From NCBI GenBank assembly GCA_001600615.1, contig BCKK01000005.1:682001-746000 (forward strand): a DNA stretch of 64,000 nucleotides, in the 5' to 3' direction. A program made the translations under genes and the position numbers. The notes below the pieces were generated by a model, which saw only the letters and a list, made by a program, of their open reading frames with translations, was not told where the DNA came from and ran no database searches. The DNA comes from Dioszegia crocea (lineage: Eukaryota; Basidiomycota; Tremellomycetes; Tremellales; Bulleribasidiaceae). Within the stretch, counting starts at the first letter, position 1. Every line of letters starts with the position of its first letter. Positions 54,903 through 64,000 of this stretch are shown piece by piece.

Positions 54903-57900
54903 ATGGCTCAGATCGTTGAGAAAGGTTAGTTACCGGCTATGCGAGGGTCGACAAGTGAGATTTGCTTATCCCGACAGTCGTCAACGCCACTATGGGCGAT
55001 GCCAAAACCCGTCAGATGGAGAGCTACACCATCGATGAGAACTCCAAGACTCCCCTTACCACCTACTTTGGTACCAAGATCGCTGTAAGTCGATCGTCAG
55101 CACTCTTACCGCGCACCCACTGATCCCTGTAGGACACCGACCACGCCGTCAAGGCTGGCCCTCGAGGACCTACCGTTCTGAATGGTGAGCGACTCAGCAT
55201 CTACAATCCAATAGACATGGCTGACAGGTAGACTTCCACAACCGCGAGAAGATCTCCCACTTTGACCACGAGCGAATCCCCGAGCGAGTCGTCCACGCCC
55301 GCGGTGCCGGCGCTTTCGGAGAGTTCAAGCTCCACACCCCACTCAAGGGTCTCACTACTTCGAAAATCTTGACCGACACCACCAAGACTACCCCTGCCTA
55401 TGTCCGATTCTCGACTGTAGGCGGGAGCAGGGGTTCGGCAGACACTGTTCGAGACCCCCGAGGTTTCGCCGTGCGGATGTACACCGATGAGGGAAAGTGA
55501 GTCAAAATGCCTTCATTCTGTTTTATTCCTATCCTCCGATCCCTTGCCTTGACCTCAGTTTGCCCCCTATCCCTCTCTACCTCTTCCTCTTCCTCTATCT
55601 GGCCCTGTGATGCAGTCCAAGGCGGCGGTCAGTGGTTCCCAGAATTCATGCCGGCATCAATTCGCTGGATTTCAATCTTCACTCCCCGCTTACCCCTGTT
55701 CGCATTTGATGCTTCCACGCCGGTTTCGCATGCTTTGCGACCCCGTCTTCGTCCCTATCCCTTCCTTGGACCCTGCCTGACTTCGTCGCCAAGGTTTCAG
55801 AAGGAATGCATCACTGGTTCGGGAGGAATGTCCAAAAATGTTCAACTCCGCTTTCCTCGTCTCCCCTGCTCTCAAATCACTCCCAATGGTACCCCTAAGT
55901 GCGCAAGAGCTCACACAACAGCTGGGATATCGTAGGAAACAACATGCCAGTATTCTTTGTTCAGGAGGTACGTCACAATATCCCAGAATTCCCGGATCTT
56001 GGGCTCGGAGCAGATGTCTGACCCTTTTTAGGCTGCGAAATTCGTCGATCTCGTCCACGCTGTCAAGCCTGAGCCGCATAATGAGATTCCCCAGGCCCAG
56101 ACGGCTCACGACAACGTGAGTTTCATCATTTCCAATCACCCAGTCGTGAGATACGAGCTGATTTCAGGCATGGGACTTTATGAGCTTGCATGAGCAGACC
56201 ACTCACATGCAAATGTGGATCTTGTCTGATCGTGCTATTCCAAGGAGTTTCCGGATGATGCAAGGTTTCGGAGGTAGGTCTTTTGCTTAGCCAGTCAAAG
56301 ATTCAGGCTAATGGGTCAGTTCACACCTTCCGATTGCTCGATGAGAATGGAAAGAGCACTTTTGTCAAGTACCACTGGACACCCCATCTTGGTACCCACT
56401 CTCTTGTTTGGGATGAGGCTTTGAAGCTCAACGGACAAGACCCTGACTTCGTACGTTATGTAGTCTATGACCTCCTCGGACTTGAGCTTACTTGACAGCA
56501 CCGAAGGGATCTTTACGACGCCATCGAGGCTGGCGCTTTCCCCAAGTGGGAGCTTGGTGTCCAGATCGTCAAGGAAGAGGACGAGCACAAGGTGAGCCCT
56601 TCTACACCGGTAGACTGTTCAAGCTGAGCTGACTTCCAGTTCGACTTTGACTTGCTCGACTCTACCAAGCTCATCCCCGAGGATCTCGTCCCCGTCCAGA
56701 ACATCGGTACCCTCACTCTGAACCGAAACCCGAACGACTACTTCACCGAGGTCGAGCAGGTAGCATTCTGCACCTCGCACATTGTACCCGGTATGGACTT
56801 TTCCGACGACCCACTTCTCGCCGGCCGTAACTTCTCATACTTCGATACCCAGATCTCACGTATCGGTGTCAACTTTGCGCACATCCCTGTCAACCAGCCC
56901 GTCTGTCCCTTTGCGCACACTCAGCGAGATGGCGCGATGAACACCATGTCGAGGAAGAATCGGACGGCGTATCACCCCAACAGGAACGATGCCATCCCCG
57001 TCACTGCGCCCGGTGTTGGTGGAGGTTGGGACAACTACAAGACCAAGATGGAGGGTGTTCAGACTCGCTTGAACGGGCCAAAGTTTAACGTAAGCCTTTA
57101 CTACTACTGTATAAGACTCAATACTGATCATCAGGAATACACCGACCAAGCTACTCTCTTCTACAACTCCATGAGCGACGCCGAGAAGGAGCACATGGTC
57201 GCTGCTGCCCAATTCGAGCTGTCCAAGTGCTCTGAGCACGTCGTTCACCAGATGGCTATCGACCGGTACAACCTGATCGACCACGACTTTGCCGTCAAGG
57301 TTGCGGAGGTCTTCCCTCACATCGAGGTTAAGCCTGCTGTTAAGCCCAACCACGGTCGCAAGTCTGCCTTCCTGAGTCAGGTCGAGGGCAAGAGTCAGAG
57401 TAAGTACAACTCATCATTGCTTCGCGTACGGAAGCTGACAGCCTAGCTTTCACTGCCGAGGGTCGAAAAGTCGGAATCTACGTCCTCCCCGGTTACGAGT
57501 TCTCCCAGGTCGCCCCTATCCAAAAGGCACTTCAGGCCGCCGGCGTCATGGCCAAGATAGTATCAGCACAGACTGGAGCTGTCAAGAGCGCCAGTGGCGA
57601 GTCACTCGACGCCGAGTTCAACTTTGAAAACTCTCGCTCTACCCACTTTGACGCCATCATCTTCGCCGGCGGATCAACCGATTCATACGCCAAGAAGCTC
57701 AAGACGGGCCGGCTCATTCACGCCGCTCGCGAGGCCTTCATGCACAAGAAGGCTATCGGCGCGACGGGTAATACTGTGGAGTGGTTGGTGGACATTGCGC
57801 TTCCTGGAGAGTTCTCGGCGGGCGTCAAGTCGGGTACTGGGATCTCGTTGGAGAAGGGTGTTTTGATTGCGCCCGATGTGGGTACGGGAGCCGAGTTTAG

Positions 57901-57970
57901 CAAGAGCTTCTTGGAGTCTGTGTCTAAGCACAGAGTGTGGGAGAGGGAGGTGGATCACATTGCTGCTTAG
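54903..57970 (+). CDS. Large-subunit heme catalase (12 exons, 714 aa)
   Basis: Exons 54903-54924, 54978-55084, 55133-55184, 55232-55496, 55922-55967, 56032-56115, 56168-56273, 56320-56450, 56499-56591, 56640-57089, 57135-57399, 57447-57970. Decomposes hydrogen peroxide. Distal His in [14 protein letters not shown] (about 79), Asn in [11 protein letters not shown], proximal heme Tyr in [14 protein letters not shown] (about 367). After the catalase core, a C-terminal domain (from about 540: [16 protein letters not shown] ... [10 protein letters not shown] ... [11 protein letters not shown]) is the DJ-1/glutaminase-like fold found in large-subunit catalases such as HPII and fungal CatA types. 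No signal peptide; no SKL-type peroxisomal ending (ends HIAA). Intron 4 is 425 nt, several times the local norm. The first exon codes only seven residues. Confidence 0.95.
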
Positions 57971-58262
57971 GGCGGAATGGGCTTTAATGTAGCTTCTTTG
58001 TCGATCATGTGTATCAGCTAGTTTCGAATCGGTCTGTGATTCAATGCACTTCATAAGGCCAACCCGGAATATAGACGGCATTGTGTGATTGACAAACAAC
58101 ATACATATACTACACAAGCATACAATACACGTTGACAGTTCACGCCAGCGCTCAAACCAAACACATTCAGACATCCCGCCTTACACCTAGGGATCGTTCG
58201 TCCATCTATACACCCGTAAGTTCCCTAATACACGCGCCAAGAGCGAGACTGGCCGCGCAGCT
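57971..58262. other. Convergent 3' region, catalase / small orphan
   Basis: About 290 bp of presumed 3' UTRs; nothing else seen. Confidence 0.4.
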
Positions 58263-58873
58263 CTACTCCGAATCGGAAGAAGAGGGAGAGGAGGGGATAG
58301 AGAAGAGTGTGGTACGGCGAAAGGAAACCTGTATGGGATCAGCTGAATCCTCAGGAGCAAACGCAGAGGCAGACGTACCTTCCAGTCATCCTCATCGTGC
58401 CCGAAGTGGTGAACATTGACAAGCTCGAACTAGATTGTCAGCTACGTTCAACAAAGCTTTCAGTAGATCGTCTCACCCTCTCATCCCTGTTCATAGCTTG
58501 GATAAGCTCCATAGCCTCTTGGATGGGCACAGTCAAGTCGAGCCCTGAGGAAAGGCGGATATTGCCTGCGGACCAAAGGTGGAGAGTGGTTTGAGCCTGA
58601 TGAAATCAGCGATCATCACTGCCAGCTAGTGTGGACCAAGAGTCGGTTGGAAGCACAGGGCTCAGGGAGCTCAGGCCGGCATGAAGTAAGGGCAAGGAAG
58701 GAGATTATACTTACATCTTGACCTGCCAATCGATCTATGAGATCATCCGCCATCCTAGAGTACACCGAAGATGTCGAAGAGAAAGATGAGGTGGAAGTAG
58801 TGGATGACATTGACATAGATCGGGGGATAGTGGCGAGGAGTGCGGGGGTAAGGTTGAAAGTTTGAGTTGACAT
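58263..58873 (-). CDS. Small hypothetical protein (4 exons, 131 aa)
   Basis: Exons 58715-58873, 58477-58596, 58379-58429, 58263-58328. Not recognised. A Ser/Thr-rich N-terminus (MSTQTFNLTPALLATIP...) is followed by a compact, acidic part: DDLIDRLAGQD, TTLHLWSAGNIRLSSGLDL, PIQEAMELIQAMNRDERF, VNVHHFGHDEDDWKVSFRR. The ending is SSPSSSDSE. All three introns have good GT..branch..AG signals and joint phases, and the spliced protein is better composed than any single ORF, so the gene is probably real. Convergent with catalase. Confidence 0.6.
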
Positions 58874-60028
58874 GGTGCTGTAATATGTGGGTAAGGGGGA
58901 TGGATATGGAGAGGGGAGTATTGAAGTATTCGAGCTGTAGAGTAGGATGAGTGAGCAGTGAGAGATGAGCTGAGATGAGGGGGAGTTTTACGCCATCTGG
59001 TCTGCCTTATATATCCCCTAGTCGGCCTGGCGGTGACTCTAGCCCGGTATCCCGGAAACCCGTTATCGCAAGCAAGAGAGGGTTGGCGTACATCCCTAAT
59101 CCTTATCGCATACTTAGACCTTACACCTCCCTGCGTGCCGAATCCCTCTGTGGCTGAACTTTACCCCGCTTGATCCGAGAGGTCATGTACAGCTCCAAGG
59201 GGATAAAGCAGCGTCTGAACCTTGCTGTCCCCGGTCGGAGCTCAGATTGGGCGAGGGTGGGGGGGATAGAGGTCAACTAGCACCTCCAGGACAATATTGA
59301 CCTCCATCACTCAAAGGCACACACATGCCCATCCTTCCACCAATCATCTCACGTTTCGTCCTCTGCCCCGTTGGGCATATTAGGGCGGAAAGGCAGGGTA
59401 ATGCCAGGGCGGCCAAGAATCCGATGAGCGGAAAGGGGGGGTCCAATCCTGAGAGATGGGCTTGGGCAGCTGCTCGGGTGTCAGGCGATGTGTACGCGGA
59501 AGGATGTGATGATAGCATGTGATGTCCTCATCTGGATGAATCTGAACGGCCACACCCCGAGGGAGGCCAATCGCGATCAAGTCGGATTTGAGCCACCGCT
59601 GCTCCGGACCGGTACATGCATTCGCCCTGATCCTGATGTGCTATTGGTCGAGGTATCAACGTGTCACAGGCGATGGCGGTGCACATCCAGACCAAGGAGG
59701 TGAACTTAGAGCATGGATGAAAGTGTAAAAGGCAGAGGAGAATAGGGTACACCCCCTGCCTCCGATAGTGCCGGCCGAGATGATCGGGAGCGCCGAGGGC
59801 TGAGCGCTGAGTGGCGCCGAGCCTGGGCGTTTCATCGAAGTTTCATCTATGCCCTTCCCCTTGCTCATCCAAGCTCAGATATCTAGGGCGATATGACAAT
59901 GGACAAGCACTGTCATACCCAATACATAGGCCTTGGCAACTACAAACTTTACTGACCCAAAAATTATACCCGCCAGCCCTCCCCTCCATCAAACCCTAGA
60001 CTCCAATCACCGCCAGCAGTCCGCAAGC
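58874..60028. other. Gap with no firmly supported gene
   Basis: 1.15 kb. Minus-strand ORFs at 59656-59868 and 59273-59518 have partly protein-like translations; the latter has a hydrophobic stretch PLIGFLAALALPCLSALI and a Cys-containing end. I could not join them with credible splice signals. They could be exons of a small membrane protein or chance ORFs. The left ~150 bp is the promoter of the small orphan. Confidence 0.35.
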
Positions 60029-63000
60029 TTAAGCCTGTAAACTCCGAGGTGGGGATATGGTAGCAATACTAGTATCCTCCGTAACCTGACCCATCAGTCG
60101 AAACTACCAGACATCTGCCACACTGAAAACTCACAATCTGTACATCATCCTCATCACTGCTTTCTTCCTCCTCGTCAACATGTCCCGTCCCATCATAGAC
60201 GTGCGCAAAATGACAGGCATCTCCGAGTTGACACCGATTCACTTGGAAGTGCCGACACGGTTGCGTTCGCCATGGTCTTGGCTTCTCGACGAGGTGGAAC
60301 TGTGAGGGTACGACAAAGGTGTGGAGGTATGCGCACGATTCGCCATTCGTGCACCCTTCTGACGAGTTGTAGAATTTACAAGGGTGGATCGGGCGCGGTT
60401 TCCTCAGTTGAGACTTGGTCGATTTGACGGACTCGTAGGGCGTTCGTCTACTGTGTCTGGCACCATTGACATCTTCGTGTATGCTATATTTGTCAGTTTC
60501 GAGATGGAGGAGAAGCAGGAACTGAGACGTACTAGGTGCATGAATCGCCATGCGGACATTTCCCTGCTTCATAGAATTTACACTTTTTGGCTGAATTGTC
60601 AGCTTTGTCCGGTAAAGGATGAGTAGTAACTCACTACGCCAGTAAGTCTTGGGCACATATTCCGACCGTCCATTCCCTCTGGACTGCCACCCATTCTCAG
60701 CTTGAAACAGCGCCATCTTCATCGCTGCGTCCTGTACTGCCCATCCCGTCGGAGTCCACATGACACCCAACCCACCCGGGATACTCTGCACGCTGGGCTC
60801 AAGAGTGCCTTGATCCGTCATGACCACAGGGCTCATTGGCATACCCCACGGATACGTTGGCGCGCTGTATGGGTAGGGCATCCCGCCTTCGGGGTGGTAA
60901 GAGGAGTAGTCGTAGTCAGAGTCGGGAACGACAGTGGCGTAGGATGCTGTAGGTGGGTATTCGGGATTCCGACTTTCCTCTCCTTCATCCGCATCCGCAT
61001 CCGTTTCTCCCTTGGCCTCTGCCTCAGCGGTAGCCCGAGCCTCGGCGAGCTTATCGGCGCGAATTGCCGGATCCCAGGGCGTAGCAGGATCAGACTCCGT
61101 ACCAAACATGGACAAAGCCGAGACGGGGACCATGAGCGATTGATGGACGATGGGCGTACTGTCAATCGTGACAGTCTTCAAATTTGCAGGTGGGCCCTTG
61201 GACCAAGCCGACCGCATCTTTTTATCAACTTCCGCCGAGTCGGAGCTCTTGGACCGAGTGATGGAGGGAGGTCGATCAAGCTTGGTCCACGCTCCAGTGG
61301 GCTTAGCGCTGAGCGGAGCCGGAGTGGGGATTAGGGACTGGGCGGACCGAGCCTGCAGACCCTGAGTGGCAGGAATCAGCTCGCCGGCCTTGCCCACCTC
61401 GACGGGGTTCTCGAGAAAGGGCGCAGCAAAGGCTGACAAGTGCTCCTGTTGCCGATCAAGAGCCTGGAGCTTGACTGCCACGCTGGGGACCTTGACCGTA
61501 GCGGGGATGGCGCGCCAGGGACTCTTTGCAGGGCCTTTGAGTAGGGTTGACGCGTCGAATGAGCGCCGGCGATCCGCTTTGGCATTGTCTGCTGCGAGTT
61601 TGAAATCGGGCACGGCGGTCTTAGGGGGTTCGGGAAATTTCTCGTCACTGAGAATCAGCACTTGACTGACTGACGGCTAGGGCAAGGACTTACTGGATGA
61701 AAGAGCAATGTACGCCGTAGACGCAATTTCCCTCAGCAAAGTGCTTGCAGAGCTCAGCTGGCAAATTAGCAAACCCCTCAATTCTCATGATCCCGGACTC
61801 ACTCTTAAACTTCGCTTTGCCTCTACCAGACGGACCCTTGCCACCTCCACTCATGAGGAACACGACACCCTCGACCTCAGTCCCATTCTCCGAAGCGACA
61901 ACCACCGTCTCTCCCGGTACAATCCCCTTCTCATCGACATCCTTCACGGACAACGTCTTCTTATGCGCCTCAGCCTGGAAAGCCGCAAATGTCCCACTGG
62001 TAAAGTCTGGCGAACCATTATGGAGACGCGCCGAAGGGAGATTTGCGGTGGTTGGGGATCTCATATTGTAGTCCGTAATGGAGGCATTGTGGAGACCGGC
62101 GGTAGCGAGGTCATGTACGAATCGGCAGGGACGGGATGTACATGTCAGATCCGGAGTGTGGTAATACCTGCAAAGAATGACTGGAGGTCAGCGGTGGTGG
62201 AACTGGAAACTCACTCTCTCGAGGTCGCTTGGTCTCGCTGCTTGCACTTCCGAGAGATGGTGATCCACCTGCGGCAGCCGGATCAGGCGACGCCAGCTCA
62301 TCCTTCAACATCTCCATCTCTTCCTCCTCCTTGATGGCGTCGGGAGTTGGGGCCGGCGTAGAACGACCCAGCCCCGGGGTTGGCAAAGTCTCCATCAACA
62401 CCTCATTCCCCTTGAGCACAGCAACAGTCAGACCCCTCGTACGCGCCGCAGATCCGACAGATCGGGCTGACGCTAGCGCAGGCGATATCCAGCCGGACGT
62501 AGCGCCAAGACCGCCTAGATTGGCAGACCAGATCGAGTGGATCGCACTGGGACCAGAAGCTGACGAGGTGGAGTGACGCTGCTTGGCCAAAGCTGGGGCA
62601 ATGGACAGACCTCGGGCCGCAGCGGTGGATGACCATCGGCTGGACGCGCTCATGCCGGGTGCAGGAGCCGTCATGGGTCCGAGACGGGTGGTGGGGGAGA
62701 TACCGGTACCGGGTCCAACGAACCGCTGGGACGCGGGCGAGAGGGAAAGAGGGCGAGGTGGGATACGCCGTTTCTTGTCGGTGGTCTCGATGATGGGAGA
62801 GCTAGAGAGGGGGGATGGCGAAGCTGGAACGTAGTCTGGGGACCTTTGGGGGATACGGTAGACACCCGGAGATGGGGCTGAGGGGGCTGCGTTCCGACTG
62901 GTGTCGGTTGGGGAGATTGGGGAGAGCATAGCAGGGATGTTGAAGCTGACGCTACGGCCGTGCGACTTCTTCCACTGAACTTCCTCAATGACAGCCTTCT

Positions 63001-63214
63001 CGGGACTATCCGACGCGTTCGACCCTTCTTCAGAATCACCCTCCTCTTCGGGCACCTGGGAGCGGGACGGCGAAGTCAGACTGGTAGAGCAAGAGCGGCG
63101 GCGATGGGAGAATGAGGGTGGCGTGGGGAGTGTGACGCGGACAGCGGGATTGGCGAAAGTAGGGGTGGCAGGCTCGAGAGGGGTCGTAGGTGGGGAAGTA
63201 GAAGAAGCGGACAT
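60029..63214 (-). CDS. CCCH-type zinc-finger protein (7 exons, 969 aa)
   Basis: Exons 62211-63214, 61803-62167, 61694-61757, 60635-61647, 60533-60590, 60135-60483, 60029-60085. A disordered Ser/Pro-rich N-terminus (about 335 residues) is followed by CCCH-like modules: a partial TCTSRPCRFVHD, then ELCKHFAEGNCVYGVHCSFIH, KKCKFYEAGKCPHGDSCTYIH, PCKFYNSSEGCTNGESCAYLH and PCRHFQVNRCQLGDACHFAH. Such proteins usually bind RNA. The 45-nt intron 61758-61802 is in frame and stop-free; splicing it is required to make the standard KTELCKHF finger. Exon 1 is joined with a weak GTTTCC donor (62210) because GTGAGT two codons earlier gives the wrong phase. Without the last intron the protein ends at 60069. 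Ortholog not identified. Confidence 0.75.
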
Positions 63215-64000
63215 GACTAGATATATAAGTGTTGGTCCGGTGGGGAAGAGCGGGAGAACGTACTTGCTGACTGGGTGTAATTGATTGCGAAGGGAGATGG
63301 AAGAGGGATGTCCCTGTCTTGCGGATATTTAAACTAGATATAAGTAGAGCTGTAGTTGTGTGTTGTGAGGATGAAGAAGGTGAAAGGGAAAGAGGTCAGT
63401 CATTCTTCACCTCCCACAAGGTCTGTGCAGCTTCGGGAAGGTCTGATACCGAACCAAGCTCTTTGTCAGTGTGCCTGATCTAACCTTCTCTGACAACAAA
63501 AGACTACATGCGTAATCTGCGGGGACAAGGAAGTGTGTACTCAACAGAGGACAAAAGGCGACAAGGACAGCCGCGAGAGGGGATGCCGAGAGCCTGATTG
63601 GGTTAAACTCCGAAATGCGTAGAGGTGGACTTGCCTGAAACGCCGCAAAATCCCGGAACATATTCCCAATCGCAGCGGCAGTTTCAAATCGAAATGAAGG
63701 CTGCGATTTCCCTTCACACACACCGTCCCTCGAGGGCCACTCTTGGCGTGATGATCCCCATGCAGACACCTCAGTGTGTGTACTCGATCCGGCTCAAGCC
63801 CGAGTATCTGCAACTCCGTAAAATTTGGGGGCTTGACCACACAGTTCAATCAGTATTGCCCCGTACTTACGGCCGGAGCCGTTGGCGTTACCTGCAAGTG
63901 TGAAGTGTCTGCTGGTGTGCAAGAACGACACATGAAACAGGGATGAGAGTAGCAGGGATCTTTCACGCGCAGCCCGAGAAGCAAGGAGTGGCAAGCATAG
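63215..64000. other. Upstream region of the CCCH gene to the window edge
   Basis: Promoter/leader of the CCCH gene, with A/T-rich sequence around 63327-63345. Several ORFs of 60-120 codons occur on both strands, none with a recognisable motif or linked splice signals. A gene entering from the right edge cannot be excluded. Confidence 0.35.

Noticed and set aside
55507..55935. ORF of 142 codons on the plus strand
   Set aside because: Lies within an intron whose removal joins the catalase GGSRG...TDEGN segment to [12 protein letters not shown] exactly; mentioned as a finding but not annotated as a gene.
1..64000. CRISPR arrays, rRNA or tRNA genes, intact transposons
   Set aside because: No regularly spaced repeats, tRNA-like cloverleaf or transposase/reverse-transcriptase motifs were seen by eye; tRNAscan and a repeat search would be decisive.

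Overview
The window reads as nuclear DNA of a basidiomycete yeast-type fungus, most likely a tremellomycete (Cryptococcus/Kwoniella/Tremella group). This is inferred from gene density, very frequent short introns (about 37-110 nt, donors GTRNGY, branch CTGAC/CTGAT/CTAAC, acceptor YAG), and families such as an EGCrP-type GH5_12 glucosidase, Rim13/PalB calpain, BUR1 and FHL1. Gene models were assembled by hand from splice signals, reading phase and family motifs; exon sums were checked for frame, but no search was run.

Layout. 1-9 kb: a dihydrofolate-synthase gene open to the left edge, a Cys-rich orphan, then two tandem copies of an APH-fold kinase-like gene. The second copy has a frameshifted C-terminus, and a duplicated scrap of the neighbouring gene's 3' end lies between them. 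9-15 kb: an EGCrP-type sterol/ceramide glucosidase and the pH-response calpain Rim13, divergent from a 260-bp promoter. 15-24 kb: an RTC4-domain protein and a very large FHL1-type FHA/forkhead regulator. 24-29 kb: a predicted O-fucosyltransferase beside an SLC35C1-like GDP-fucose transporter, suggesting a shared glycosylation role. 29-36 kb: a BUR1-like CDK with a long RS/RD-rich N-terminus, an orphan and an aldo-keto reductase. 37-49 kb: a mucin-like membrane protein, a METTL26-type methyltransferase-fold protein, a Pho80-type cyclin, a rhamnose-mutarotase-like protein, a HECT_2 (UBE3D-like) protein with a large N-terminal extension, and an Mgr3-like mitochondrial TPR protein.

49-54 kb holds a three-copy tandem array of an F-box-like family. 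One copy is intact and two carry lesions in the same short segment; a 12-nt promoter motif is shared by all three. 54-64 kb: a large-subunit catalase with TATA and CCAAT elements, a small orphan, a poorly coding 1.1-kb gap and a CCCH zinc-finger protein. I saw no rRNA, tRNA, CRISPR array or intact transposon. The most interesting items are the microexons carrying O-fucosyltransferase motifs, the transporter/fucosyltransferase pair, and the two young tandem duplications with decay.
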